From: Marmoricola sp.
Lineage (GTDB): Bacteria > Actinomycetota > Actinomycetes > Propionibacteriales > Nocardioidaceae
DNA: 58,265 nt
Direction of reading: 5' to 3'
Assembly: GCF_025965215.1 (NCBI RefSeq)
Contig: NZ_JAOPXI010000077.1
Location: forward strand, 1-58,265
Shown piece after piece: positions 34,119 through 42,691 of the stretch (within the stretch, counting starts at the first letter, position 1; the number at the start of each line of letters is the position of its first letter). The position numbers and the translations under genes are program-made. Under the pieces are notes generated by a model. That model was not told the origin of the DNA, searched no databases, and was given only the letters and a program-made list of their open reading frames with translations.

Positions 34119-34562
34119 TCAGTGCCAGTCGGAGATCTGCAGGTCGTGTGGCTCGGGCGCACCCGTCCCCGTCTCGAGCAGCTGCTTGAGGCTGAGCAGG
34201 AAGGTCGCCCACTTCGTACTGCAGTGGTGCATGAACTCGACCGGCTCACGCCAGTCGGCGTGCTTGAACAGGACGATCGTGTAGTCGTCGACCTGGCTGA
34301 TCTTGAAGCCGACCCTGGTGCCGACCCACTCCTCGGGCCCGTCCACGACTTCCCAGGTCACCTGCTCGGGCGGAGTCAGCTCAAGCACCTTCATCGTGAA
34401 GTACCCCGGGGCGAACCGGAACGTGATCTCTCCGCCGACCTCGGACGTGCCCGAGGTGTCACTGGCCCACCAGCCGGCCAGCCCGTCGATCGTGCTGAGG
34501 GCGTCGTAGACCTTGTCGGGTGAGGAGTCCTTGACTCCGATCCTGTGCAGGATGTCCACCAT
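34119..34562 (-). CDS. SRPBCC/AHSA1-type protein, ArsR-linked
   Basis: The 147-residue helix-grip protein has the AHSA1 pattern: DILHRIGVKDSSPDKVYDAL at the N-terminus, LAGWWASDTSG, and a C-terminal helix with KWATFLLSLKQLLE. It is the last gene of a minus-strand set SRPBCC-ArsR-SRPBCC; six bases separate it from the ArsR stop. ArsR-SRPBCC pairs are common in actinobacteria, where the SRPBCC protein probably binds a hydrophobic ligand. The function is otherwise unknown. The upstream part of a longer frame belongs to the ArsR gene and is rejected. Confidence 0.83.
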   Translation of the reverse strand: MVDILHRIGVKDSSPDKVYDALSTIDGLAGWWASDTSGTSEVGGEITFRFAPGYFTMKVLELTPPEQVTWEVVDGPEEWVGTRVGFKISQVDDYTIVLFKHADWREPVEFMHHCSTKWATFLLSLKQLLETGTGAPEPHDLQISDWH

Positions 34563-34567
34563 TGCCG

Positions 34568-34930
34568 CTACTCCTTCTTGTCGTTGTTCGTTGATGTGTC
34601 TGAAGCGGCCTGTAGGGCCTCTGCGAGCTTCTTGATCCGCCGCAGCCGGGCATCCCACGAGGAGCCGACGTCTGCGAGCTGGGCTACGGCCCGTGCCAGC
34701 TGGGCCTCGTCCACGCCGTACCGCATCTCCCGGCCGGCGGGCGCGACATGGACCAGGCCGACCCGGTCGAGCACCGCGAGGTGCTTCGCGACCGCCTGCC
34801 GCGTGACCGGGAGCCGACCGCTCAGACCGCTCGCCGACGCGGGACCGTCGGAGAGGATCAGGTCCAGGAGCTTGCGGCGGGTCGGATCCCCGATCGCCGA
34901 CCACAGGTCGTCGTCGACGACCGTGGTCAT
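34568..34930 (-). CDS. ArsR-family transcription regulator
   Basis: The 120-residue winged-helix regulator begins DDLWSAIGDPTRRKLLDLIL, with recognition helix VTRQAVAKHLAVLDRVGLV. The metal-binding ELCV(C/G)D motif of true ArsR/SmtB sensors is missing, so it is a non-metal member. It is encoded between two SRPBCC genes, overlapping the first by four bases. Twin TGCAAC-N5-GTTGCA repeats cover the operon promoter, so it probably represses its own operon. Confidence 0.9.
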   Translation of the reverse strand: MTTVVDDDLWSAIGDPTRRKLLDLILSDGPASASGLSGRLPVTRQAVAKHLAVLDRVGLVHVAPAGREMRYGVDEAQLARAVAQLADVGSSWDARLRRIKKLAEALQAASDTSTNNDKKE

Positions 34931-35382
34931 GACGAGACCAACCCTCCGACGTAGGCCTCCAACAGCGGGACGAAGTGGTCCCAGCCCTGCGAATGATCCT
35001 GGTACTCGTGGTCCAGGACCGCTTCGTCCCAGCCGAGCTCGCTCCAGCCGGCATCGGACACCCGGACCGTCGTGCCGGTACCGGACGGGACCAGGTCGAA
35101 GGTCACCAGCAGCGAGTTGCCCTCGACCGCGGACTCCCCCGGGGGCGCGCACCACCGGAACGAAAACCGGCGGGGCGGGTCGACCTCCACCACGGTGAGC
35201 AGGGCGACGTGGCCGGTCGCCCGATCCCCGAAGAGCAACTCCCCCGCGCCGCCCGGGACGACGTCGATCAGCGCCTCGTCCGACCACCACTGGCTGATGT
35301 GCTCGGGTCGGCTCACGACCTCGAACACCGTTTCCGGCGAGGCGTCCACGTGAATCTCGCGAGCAATGGTTCCGTGTTCCAT
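34927..35382 (-). CDS. SRPBCC/AHSA1-type protein, first gene of the ArsR operon
   Basis: The 151-residue helix-grip protein has AREIHVDASPETVFEVVS at the N-terminus, ISQWWSDEA, and a C-terminal helix DHFVPLLEAYVGG. It differs from the second SRPBCC protein of the operon (34119-34562), so this is not a simple recent duplication. It overlaps the ArsR start by four bases. Its promoter has two inverted repeats, one over the -35 box and one over the transcript start. Ligand and reaction are unknown. Confidence 0.82.
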   Translation of the reverse strand: MEHGTIAREIHVDASPETVFEVVSRPEHISQWWSDEALIDVVPGGAGELLFGDRATGHVALLTVVEVDPPRRFSFRWCAPPGESAVEGNSLLVTFDLVPSGTGTTVRVSDAGWSELGWDEAVLDHEYQDHSQGWDHFVPLLEAYVGGLVSS

Positions 35383-35395
35383 GTCATCCCACTTT

Positions 35396-35414
35396 CTGCA
35401 ACGTTTGGTTGCAG
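35396..35414. promoter_or_regulatory. Operator copy 2 of the ArsR-SRPBCC operon
   Basis: CTGCAAC-N5-GTTGCAG is a perfect 7-bp inverted repeat. It lies just downstream of the -10 box, over the expected transcript start. Confidence 0.6.
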
Positions 35415-35417
35415 ATG

Positions 35418-35446
35418 ACTCTAGGGGATGACCGCCGGATGTGCAA
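35418..35446 (-). promoter_or_regulatory. Promoter of the ArsR-SRPBCC operon
   Basis: On the minus strand TTGCAC (35446-35441) and TAGAGT (35423-35418) are spaced by exactly 17 bases. The transcript would begin about 30 bases before the start codon. Confidence 0.6.
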
Positions 35447-35458
35447 CCTTTAGTTGCA
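35442..35458. promoter_or_regulatory. Operator copy 1 of the ArsR-SRPBCC operon
   Basis: TGCAAC-N5-GTTGCA overlaps the -35 box. Together with the copy at 35396 it brackets the promoter, as expected for repression. Confidence 0.6.
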
Positions 35459-35460
35459 AC

Positions 35461-36345
35461 TTATCGAAGGTGGTCGATCAGGCTGCCCTGCTCACCGAAC
35501 AGCTCGGTGCGCCAACGATCGATCAGCTCGGTCGCGTCCCAGTCGTCGGGGTGGAAGCCCGCCTTGTTGTACGTCCGAAGCCTGTGTGCGATCTGACGAC
35601 TCAGGAACGGTGAACGCCGCAGCGCCCAGAGGCTCCGCACGAGGGTGACCGGGTTGTAGGTGGCCCGATCGCGAAGCATCGACCAGGTGGTCTGGGCAAT
35701 CACCTCGAGCACGAAGATGGCCGAGACGATCCGCATGGTCCAGATCCTCAGCCACTCCGGCCCGCCGGCTGCGCGGTAGACGTCGAACGCGACCGCCTTG
35801 TGCTCGGATTCCTCCAACGCGTGCCACAGCAGCAGCGATCGCACCTCGGTCTCGCCCAGGAGCGCCTGTGCCTCTGGCTTCTCCAGGAGGCACTCGGCCA
35901 GGGTGGCGGTGTAGTGCTCCAGGGCAGCCGTGATCGCCAAGCGCTGGTTCTTCGACAGGAACCTGTCCCCCAGCCCCAGCAGCCGTTTCACGTGCCGGTC
36001 GACCTTGGCGCTGCGATACCCCATCTGCGTCAGACGGTCATTGAGGTCGCGGTGCTCGCGTCCGTGCGAGACCTCCTGCCCGATGAAGCCGGCCACCTGG
36101 CTGAGCAGCTCCGGATCGGTGACCCTCGGCCTGCCATCGCGCACCGACCGGACGAAGAAGTCCTCCCCCTCGGGAAACATCCCGGAGAGTACGGCGACCG
36201 CGTGGCTCATCACCAGATCGCCGTCGACGTAGTGCTGGTGCCTGCTCCCGGTCGGGTAGCTGAACGCGATGCGTCGCGTCCTGACGTCGCGATGCGGCAC
36301 AGGGGTCGGCAGGTCCGATCGTGCGGGTTCCGGGCGCATATTCAT
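35461..36345 (-). CDS. Predicted metal-dependent hydrolase, PF10118 type
   Basis: The 294-residue protein of the PF10118 family looks like a helical di-metal fold. It has repeated Glu/His motifs GQEVSHGREH (about 92-101), ALEHYTATLAE and ALEESEHKAVAFDVY (about 175-190). The last is the ExxEH pattern. A hydrophobic helix near 205-225 could touch the membrane. Members are often linked to lipid or hydrocarbon metabolism and to TetR regulators; none is adjacent here. An inverted repeat sits two bases before the start codon. The reaction is unproven. Confidence 0.82.
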   Translation of the reverse strand: MNMRPEPARSDLPTPVPHRDVRTRRIAFSYPTGSRHQHYVDGDLVMSHAVAVLSGMFPEGEDFFVRSVRDGRPRVTDPELLSQVAGFIGQEVSHGREHRDLNDRLTQMGYRSAKVDRHVKRLLGLGDRFLSKNQRLAITAALEHYTATLAECLLEKPEAQALLGETEVRSLLLWHALEESEHKAVAFDVYRAAGGPEWLRIWTMRIVSAIFVLEVIAQTTWSMLRDRATYNPVTLVRSLWALRRSPFLSRQIAHRLRTYNKAGFHPDDWDATELIDRWRTELFGEQGSLIDHLR

Positions 36346-36347
36346 GA

Positions 36348-36366
36348 CTGTAACTCTCGGTTACAG
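36348..36366. promoter_or_regulatory. Operator at the PF10118 gene start
   Basis: CTGTAAC and GTTACAG are perfect 7-bp arms around five bases, two bases upstream of the start codon. The design is the same as the CTGCAAC-N5-GTTGCAG site 950 bases away, with one base changed in each arm. Confidence 0.55.
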
Positions 36367-36455
36367 GCAATGCCCAGACCCGGAACATGCGCACTCACAG
36401 GTCTCTCACAGCGAGTTGCTTGGTGAGACCGGCGCACTACCGGCAGGCTGGTCCG

Positions 36456-37952
36456 ATGCAGCAGGACGTGGTGCCCACCCAGGGACGGCTCCTCGGTCGA
36501 CCGCGCACGCTGTCGACCAACCTCCTGCTCGTGATGGTGCTGCTCGCGATCACGGCTGCGGCGATCTCCGGGATCGCCACCACGGTCTTGTTGCGCCACT
36601 ACCAGGGCGGTCGTCTCAACGATGACGTGCGCGCGTCGGTCCAGCGCGCGCTGCAGCACCCCGGGTTCGCCACGGCTCCCGGCCCGGACAGCCTCGGCGG
36701 CGGCCCTAATCAGCCCCGGGGTCAGGCCACCCAGACCCTGACGGCGTTGTTCCTGCCGGCGAGCCTGGGTCCCAGTCAGGGTGACGTGATCGACGAGCGC
36801 GGGCGTGAGGTAGTCCTGTCGAGCGCCGATCTCACCGCGATCCGCGACCACGTCGTCAACCATCCCGGCATCATCACGATCACCCTCCCCGGCGCGGGCA
36901 AGTACCGCCTGGCGACCGGCAAGCTCAGCCTCACCGACGGGTCGACGATCGACGTCGTCGCCGGCCTGCCGACCGCCCAGCTCGACGAGATGACCCGCAA
37001 GCTCGTGCTCTGGGCGATCGCGATCGCGATCGCCGTCGCCGTGCTGTCGGCCGTCGCCGGACGGTTCATCATCGCGCGTCAACTGCGCGGCCTGAAGACC
37101 GTCGCCGCCGTTGCCCACGACGTCAGCGAGCTGCCGCTCGCTTCCGGTCAGATCGAGGGGATCACCGGCGTACCGGAATCCGTGGCGGACGGGATCACCG
37201 AGGTCGGTCAGGTGGGCTTCGCGTTCAACAAGATGCTCCACCACATGGAGGACGCCCTCCAGGTCCGTACCGCCAGCGAGCAGCGGGCCCGTCAGTTCAT
37301 CGCCGATGCGTCCCACGAGATCAGGACGCCGCTGGCGGTCATCCGCGGCTTCGCCGACTTGGCCGAACGGGTGCCCGAGGGCGAGGAGGAGGCGCTGCGA
37401 GGGTCCATCGGCCGGATCCAGGGCTCGGCCCGAGAGCTCTCCACCCTGGTCGAGGACATGATGTCGCTGACCCGTCTGGACTCCGGCGGAACGCCGTCGC
37501 TGGGCGAGGTCGACCTCTCCGAGATCGCAGCGAACGCCCAGGAGGCCGCCGCCCTGCTGTACCCGGACCATGGCTGGGCTGTCGAGCTTCCGCCGACGCC
37601 GGTCCTCGTCGTCGGCGACGAGCTCGGACTGCGGCGCGTCATCACGAACCTGCTCGCCAATGCGGGAACCCACACGCCGGCCGGGTCGGCCGTCGTCCTG
37701 GCCATCGAGCCCGTCGGCAGCCGCGTCCGCATCGCCGTGACCGATGACGGCCCGGGGATCCCCGTCGAGCTCCAGGGACGGATCTTCGATCGGTTCGTCA
37801 GGGCCGACCAGGCCCGTACGTCGGGCACCGGTTCGGGACTCGGCCTGGCCATCGTCAAGGCGATCGTCGACAACCACCACGGCACCGTCTCGGTGCACAG
37901 CGACGCCGCCGGGACCTCGATCGTGGCGGACATCCCGATAGCGAGTGCGTGA
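36456..37952 (+). CDS. Orphan HAMP sensor histidine kinase
   Basis: The 498-residue membrane kinase has a first helix at about 22-45, an extracytoplasmic sensor region (about 46-175), a second helix (about 180-203, rich in Ile/Ala), a HAMP domain (about 205-265), and HisKA with the phospho-acceptor in ASHEIRTPLAVIRGF (about 286). The HATPase has N box LLANAGTHTP, G1 DDGPGIP and G2 GSGLGLAIV. All catalytic motifs are intact. No response-regulator gene is next to it, so its partner is elsewhere. The nearest receiver is the one at 23366, and no link is shown. Confidence 0.9.
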   Translation: MQQDVVPTQGRLLGRPRTLSTNLLLVMVLLAITAAAISGIATTVLLRHYQGGRLNDDVRASVQRALQHPGFATAPGPDSLGGGPNQPRGQATQTLTALFLPASLGPSQGDVIDERGREVVLSSADLTAIRDHVVNHPGIITITLPGAGKYRLATGKLSLTDGSTIDVVAGLPTAQLDEMTRKLVLWAIAIAIAVAVLSAVAGRFIIARQLRGLKTVAAVAHDVSELPLASGQIEGITGVPESVADGITEVGQVGFAFNKMLHHMEDALQVRTASEQRARQFIADASHEIRTPLAVIRGFADLAERVPEGEEEALRGSIGRIQGSARELSTLVEDMMSLTRLDSGGTPSLGEVDLSEIAANAQEAAALLYPDHGWAVELPPTPVLVVGDELGLRRVITNLLANAGTHTPAGSAVVLAIEPVGSRVRIAVTDDGPGIPVELQGRIFDRFVRADQARTSGTGSGLGLAIVKAIVDNHHGTVSVHSDAAGTSIVADIPIASA

Positions 37953-38138
37953 GGGCAACGATCACTCCGCACTCACGGACAAAAACACCCATTCGGTCAA
38001 TTCCCTCGGCGAACCGCTGTTATCGCTGAGGATTCTCGCTAGGGTTTGGTTCAGAACGCGATCACCGGGGAGATGCTGCACCACGAGGTGACCGTGTGGT
38101 CCGCGATGAAGACCTGCGAGCAGAACGTGAGAGTTGCG

Positions 38139-38975
38139 ATGGAAATCCCGATTTACGACCTCAATGACGGTACCGAGCTGCCCGCTGTCGGCTTCGGCAC
38201 CACCGGCCTCCAGGGTGCCGGCGGTCTGGACGCGATCGTCAGCGCTATCGAGTCCGGGTACCGCCTGATCGACACCGCCGTGAACTACGGCAACGAGATG
38301 ACCGTCGGCGAAGCGATCCGCCGTTCGGGCGTCGCGCGCCCCGAGTTCCGGGTCGCGAGCAAGCTGCCCGGCCGCCACCACGCCTACGACGACGCGATCG
38401 TCTCCACTCACGAGTCCCTGGGCCGTCTCGGCCTGGACCACATCGACCTGCACCTGATCCACTGGCCGAACCCCAAGCGCGACGAGTACAGCGAGGCCTG
38501 GCGCGCACTGGTCGACCTGCAGCGCGACGGTCTGGTCACCACGATCGGCGTCTCGAACTTCACCGCCGAGCACCTCGACCGGATCATGGACACCAGCGGC
38601 GTCGTACCCGCGGTGAACCAGATCGAGATGCACCCGTACTTCCCGCAGGAAGAGCTCCGCGCCGTCCACGACTCACTCGGCATCCGCACCGTCGCCTGGA
38701 GCCCGCTGGCCAAGGCGAAGGCACTCTTCGAGGAGGACGCCGTCCGCAACGCAGCCGAGTCCCACGGGGTCTCCCCTGCGCAGGTCGTGCTCCGGTGGCA
38801 CTTCCAGCTCGGGTCGGTCCCGATCCCGAAGTCGACGGTCGTCGCGCACCAGCTGGCCAACGGCGACATCTTCGAGTTCGAGCTCAGCGACGACGAGGTC
38901 GCAGCCATCTCGGCCCTGGGACGCGAGGACGGACGGCTGTTCGACGGCGACCCCAACGAGCACTACGAGATGTGA
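38139..38975 (+). CDS. Aldo/keto reductase
   Basis: The 278-residue TIM-barrel reductase has the catalytic tetrad: Asp and Tyr in IDTAVNYGNE (about 46-53), Lys in ASKLPG (about 75) and His in LIHWP (about 110). NADPH-binding segments lie near VNQIEMHPY and PIPKSTVVAHQ. It reduces aldehydes or ketones. ATG 38139 gives the usual N-terminus (IPIYDLNDG); Met codons upstream (38106, 38046) extend it without homology. A strong hairpin follows the stop at 39007. The 186 bases before it hold its promoter region only. Confidence 0.9.
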   Translation: MEIPIYDLNDGTELPAVGFGTTGLQGAGGLDAIVSAIESGYRLIDTAVNYGNEMTVGEAIRRSGVARPEFRVASKLPGRHHAYDDAIVSTHESLGRLGLDHIDLHLIHWPNPKRDEYSEAWRALVDLQRDGLVTTIGVSNFTAEHLDRIMDTSGVVPAVNQIEMHPYFPQEELRAVHDSLGIRTVAWSPLAKAKALFEEDAVRNAAESHGVSPAQVVLRWHFQLGSVPIPKSTVVAHQLANGDIFEFELSDDEVAAISALGREDGRLFDGDPNEHYEM

Positions 38976-39006
38976 CGTCGGCGATTCGCCGAAAAGGCGC
39001 GTAAGG

Positions 39007-39035
39007 AAAGGCCACGGGCTTGCGTCGTGGCCTTT
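39007..39035 (+). terminator. Intrinsic terminator after the aldo/keto reductase gene
   Basis: AAAGGCCACG (39007-39016) and CGTGGCCTTT (39026-39035) are perfect 10-bp arms around nine bases, ending in TTTC, 32 bases after the stop. Confidence 0.75.
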
Positions 39036-39040
39036 CTGGC

Positions 39041-39046
39041 TACGAT
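39041..39046 (+). promoter_or_regulatory. -10 box of a probable leaderless promoter (cyclophilin)
   Basis: TACGAT lies seven bases before GTG 39054 and just after the upstream terminator. Confidence 0.55.
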
Positions 39047-39053
39047 CTGCGGC

Positions 39054-39746
39054 GTGATCCGACTTCGCGCCGTCGCCCTGGTCCTCGTCCCACTCGCGCT
39101 GGTCGCCGCGTGCGGCGGCTCCGGCTCCTCGGGCAAGACCATCACCGCGACTCTGCCGAAGTGCTCCTACCCGGTGAGTGGGCCGGCAGCGAAGACGGTG
39201 ACGCCCCCGCCGGGAAACCCTCCGTCGACGAACCCGAGCACGCTGGTCATCTCCACCAACGACGGTGACATCCCGATCACCCTGGAGCCCGCCACGGCCC
39301 CGTGCGCTGTGAACTCGTTCGTGTCCCTGGCCCAGCAGGGCTACTTCGACAACACCCGGTGTCACCGGCTGACCACCCAGGGCTACTACGTCCTGCAGTG
39401 CGGCGACCCGACCGGGACCGGCCGCGGCGGCCCGGGGTACAGCTTCGCGGACGAGCTCGTCAAGAACGACCCACGGCTCCAGCCCTGCGCCTCCGACGGA
39501 TCGGTGTGCACCTACAACAGCGGCACGATCGCCATGGCGAACGCCGGCCCGAACACCAACGGCTCGCAGTTCTTCCTGGTGTACGGCAACTCCCCGTTCC
39601 CGCCGGCCTATACCGTCCTGGGCCACATGGATGCGGCCGGCCTGGCAGTCGTCAAGGCCATCGCCGCCAAGGGCATCGGCACGGTCGGGACGGGCCCGGG
39701 CGACGGTGCCCCCAAGGACCCGGTGACGATCACCTCGGTGAAATGA
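39054..39746 (+). CDS. Peptidyl-prolyl isomerase, cyclophilin type, lipoprotein
   Basis: The 230-residue product has a lipoprotein signal (LALVAAC lipobox, Cys about 18). A Pro-rich linker follows, then a cyclophilin domain (about 65-225) with FDNTRCHRL, the GTGRGGPGYSF loop, IAMANAGPNTNGSQFF and YTVLGHM. It should help fold exported proteins at the membrane surface. GTG 39054 follows a TACGAT box by seven bases; an upstream ATG at 39027 would put the signal further inside. The last 17 bases overlap the convergent OsmC gene. Confidence 0.9.
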   Translation: MIRLRAVALVLVPLALVAACGGSGSSGKTITATLPKCSYPVSGPAAKTVTPPPGNPPSTNPSTLVISTNDGDIPITLEPATAPCAVNSFVSLAQQGYFDNTRCHRLTTQGYYVLQCGDPTGTGRGGPGYSFADELVKNDPRLQPCASDGSVCTYNSGTIAMANAGPNTNGSQFFLVYGNSPFPPAYTVLGHMDAAGLAVVKAIAAKGIGTVGTGPGDGAPKDPVTITSVK

Positions 39747-40176
39747 CGCCCTGCTCCATCTCGACAGGACTGGGCAGTGCCACCGTGCGACTCACCGTGC
39801 ACAGCCGGTCACGGGACTGCTCGATGGCACGCTGGATCACGGCTCTCGCGGCGTCACCGGCCTCCCCCTGATCGAAGACCACGTCGAAGACGAGCTTCAG
39901 GTTGACCAGGTGGTTGCCGTCGTCGTCGCGGATCTTGTCGCCCTCAGCACGGACGTCGAACGAGGTGGCGCTCGCCCGCTTGCCGGTGATCAGGTCGACG
40001 TCGATCGCACTGCAGCCGGCGATCGCGGCGAGCAGCAGCTCGACCGGGGTGAAGTCGGGGTCCTCGCCGCTTCCGATCGGCAGGACCCCACCTCGGCGGT
40101 TGGTTGCCTTGTACCGGCCGTCGCCGATGCGGGTGAGGTCGACGAAGCGCAAGGTGTCCTGGGGGGCGTCGTTCAT
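39730..40176 (-). CDS. OsmC-family protein
   Basis: The 148-residue OsmC/Ohr-fold protein has a redox cysteine in LLAAIAGCSAIDVD (about 58). The second cysteine, in DRLCTVSRTV near residue 127, completes the usual pair. OsmC proteins reduce organic hydroperoxides or act in thiol metabolism. It is encoded on the minus strand between the cyclophilin and pepN genes, divergent from pepN. ATG 40176 is chosen because the N-terminus (TLRFVDLTRIGDGRY) matches the family there; upstream sequence belongs to the pepN promoter and 5' region. Confidence 0.86.
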   Translation of the reverse strand: MNDAPQDTLRFVDLTRIGDGRYKATNRRGGVLPIGSGEDPDFTPVELLLAAIAGCSAIDVDLITGKRASATSFDVRAEGDKIRDDDGNHLVNLKLVFDVVFDQGEAGDAARAVIQRAIEQSRDRLCTVSRTVALPSPVEMEQGVISPR

Positions 40177-40206
40177 GCCACCAGCCTGCCATCCCGCGTC
40201 CAGCCT

Positions 40207-40212
40207 TAGTGT
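40207..40212 (+). promoter_or_regulatory. -10 box of a probable leaderless promoter (pepN)
   Basis: TAGTGT lies seven bases before the GTG start at 40220, which supports that start over the long upstream frame. Confidence 0.5.
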
Positions 40213-40219
40213 GGGACCT

Positions 40220-42691
40220 GTGCGCAGTCTGCAACGTGATGAGTCCCGGGCCCGGTTCGACCTCCTGCGCGTCACCTCGTACGACGTGACCCTGGACCTG
40301 CGCAAGGAGGAGAGATTCGAGAGCACGACCGTGATCGACCTGGTCTCGCAGGGCGGTTCGACGTTCCTCGACCTCAAACCGGTCACCCTCACCTCGATCG
40401 CGGTCGACGGCACAGACCTTCCAGTTGAGGCACTGGAAGAAGGTCGCTACCCGCTCGACCTGCCACCCGGAGAGCACCGGATCGTGGTCGAGGCACAGAT
40501 GGGTTTCCGCAACGACGGTGAGGGGTTGCATCGGGCGGTCGACCCGGCGGACGGCGCCGCGTACGTCTACCAGATGAGCTTCATGAGCGCCGCGCCCTCG
40601 GTGTTCGCCTGCTTCGACCAGCCGGACCTCAAGGCGCCATACACCCTGCACGTGCGAGCACCGGAATCGTGGATCGTGGTCGCGAACGCAGCCGGTGAGC
40701 AGGTCGATCCCGGACGGTGGGAGTTCGTGGCGAGCGAACCGCTCTCGACGTACTTCGTCTCGCTGGTCGCCGGCCCCTACCACCGCATCGCCGGCCACCA
40801 CGACGGGATCGACCTCGGGCTGCTGTGCCGGGCATCGATGGCGACGGCACTCGACAAGGACGCCGGCGAGCTCTTCGGGTTGACCCGACAGTGCTTCGAC
40901 GAGTTCCACCGGCTGTTCGGCATCCGCTACGCGTTCGGCAAGTACGACCAGGCGTTCGTCCCGGAGTTCAACGCCGGGGCGATGGAGAACCCGGGGTGCG
41001 TCACCTTCCGCGAGAGCCTGCTGTTCACCACCCGCGTCTCACGCAGCCTGCGCATCCAGCGAGCGACGACGCTGGCCCACGAGATGGCACACCAGTGGTT
41101 CGGCAATCTGGTCACGCCGACGTGGTGGGACGACCTGTGGCTCAACGAGGCGTTCGCCGAGTACATGGGCAACCGCGTCACCGCCGAGGTCACCGAGTTC
41201 TCCGAGGCGCTGGTCTGGGCGTCCCTGACGCGCAAGAACTGGGGCCTCACGGCAGACTCGCGTCCTTCGACGCATCCGGTCGCCGGCACGGGCGCCGTGG
41301 ATGCCGATGCCGCTCTCCAGGACTTCGACGGGATCTCCTACTCCAAGGGCCATGCCGTGCTGACCCAGCTCGCCCACCGGATCGGCGACGAGGTGTTCTT
41401 CAACGGCGTCCGCGACCACTTCGAGCGGCACCGGTTCGGCAACGCGACCATGGCGGACCTGTTCGGGTCCTGGGAGGCCGCCGGTGCAGGTGACCTCGGA
41501 GGGTGGACCTCTGCGTGGCTCCGCACCGCTGGGCTCGACCGCATCGACCTCGACCGCGTCACCGGCGAACTGGTGCGAACGGCGCCCGTCGGCACCGCCG
41601 TCGAGCGGACCCATGCGCTCAACCTGGCGACGTGGGACGCAGGCTCCTGGCAGTCCTCACATGTCAGCGTCGAGGTCGAGCGGACTCCGGTACAGGTCTC
41701 GGCTGAGGCACCGGTCGTGCTGGACTCCGACGACACCGCCTGGGCCGACCTGACGATCGATCCGGTCACCGCTTCGGCGCTTCCGGACCTGATGGCGCGC
41801 ACCACCGATCCACTGCTGCGCGCGACGATCTGGAACACCGCGCGCAACGGTGTCCACCACTCTCGCCTGGACCCTGCAGCGGTCGTCGCGCTGATCTGCG
41901 CCGGCGTGCCCCAGGAGGAGCAGGACGCCGCACTGACCGCGCTCGGCGTGTGGACCGGGGACGACGGCGACGGTACCCGCGGCGTGGTCCACGAGAAGCT
42001 GCTCGCGGTCGTCAGCGACCCCGACGAGGCACGCGCCCGGATCCACGACGCGTTCCTCGACCGCGCGTTCTCGGCACCGCTCAATTCCGATCTCCAGCTC
42101 GCGGCGATCCAGGGCGCACTGGCGACGGCGACCGACCTTGCCGAGCTCAGCTCGTTCCTCGACCGCGGGTTGTTCCCAGCTCTCGAGATCGACTCCGGGC
42201 TGCGGTGGCGGGCCCTCAAGCGACTCACCTCCCTCGGTGCCACCGACCGCGACGAGCTCGACCGGGCCCTTGCCAGCGAGAACGACGCCAAGACCCAGAT
42301 CGCCCACGCGTGGTGCCGGGCCAGGCTCGCTGATCCGGATGCCAAGGCGTGGGCGTGGCAGCGCTTCACCGGCGAGGCGAGCGCGTCGAACTACGAGATC
42401 GAGGCCATCGGAACCGGGATGTGGCAGACCGGTCGGGACGACCTGCTGGCGCCGTACGTCGAGCGGTACTTCGACGAGGTCGCCGGGACGACGGCTGTGC
42501 GGACCGGCTGGGTGCTGGCCGATGCTGCGCTGTTCTTCTACCCGATCACCTCGGTCACCGCGTCGACGCTGCGGCGTACCGATGACCTGATCGCCGATGA
42601 GACCCTCAACAAGAGCATCCGACGCGTGCTGATCGACGCCGGCGACGAACTGCGCAGTCGGCTGCGCACGCGTGAGCGGTACGCAGGATGA
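40220..42691 (+). CDS. pepN: Aminopeptidase N (M1 metallopeptidase)
   Basis: The 823-residue M1 peptidase has the exopeptidase motif GAMENPG (about 254), the zinc site HEMAHQW (about 290-296) with the third ligand Glu in WLNEAFAEY (about 313), and the C-terminal ERAP1-like helical domain. It removes N-terminal residues from peptides in the cytoplasm. GTG 40220 fits the domain edge and a -10 box seven bases upstream; the frame to 39902 runs over the OsmC gene and is rejected. The stop overlaps the fdhD start. Confidence 0.93.
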   Translation: MRSLQRDESRARFDLLRVTSYDVTLDLRKEERFESTTVIDLVSQGGSTFLDLKPVTLTSIAVDGTDLPVEALEEGRYPLDLPPGEHRIVVEAQMGFRNDGEGLHRAVDPADGAAYVYQMSFMSAAPSVFACFDQPDLKAPYTLHVRAPESWIVVANAAGEQVDPGRWEFVASEPLSTYFVSLVAGPYHRIAGHHDGIDLGLLCRASMATALDKDAGELFGLTRQCFDEFHRLFGIRYAFGKYDQAFVPEFNAGAMENPGCVTFRESLLFTTRVSRSLRIQRATTLAHEMAHQWFGNLVTPTWWDDLWLNEAFAEYMGNRVTAEVTEFSEALVWASLTRKNWGLTADSRPSTHPVAGTGAVDADAALQDFDGISYSKGHAVLTQLAHRIGDEVFFNGVRDHFERHRFGNATMADLFGSWEAAGAGDLGGWTSAWLRTAGLDRIDLDRVTGELVRTAPVGTAVERTHALNLATWDAGSWQSSHVSVEVERTPVQVSAEAPVVLDSDDTAWADLTIDPVTASALPDLMARTTDPLLRATIWNTARNGVHHSRLDPAAVVALICAGVPQEEQDAALTALGVWTGDDGDGTRGVVHEKLLAVVSDPDEARARIHDAFLDRAFSAPLNSDLQLAAIQGALATATDLAELSSFLDRGLFPALEIDSGLRWRALKRLTSLGATDRDELDRALASENDAKTQIAHAWCRARLADPDAKAWAWQRFTGEASASNYEIEAIGTGMWQTGRDDLLAPYVERYFDEVAGTTAVRTGWVLADAALFFYPITSVTASTLRRTDDLIADETLNKSIRRVLIDAGDELRSRLRTRERYAG

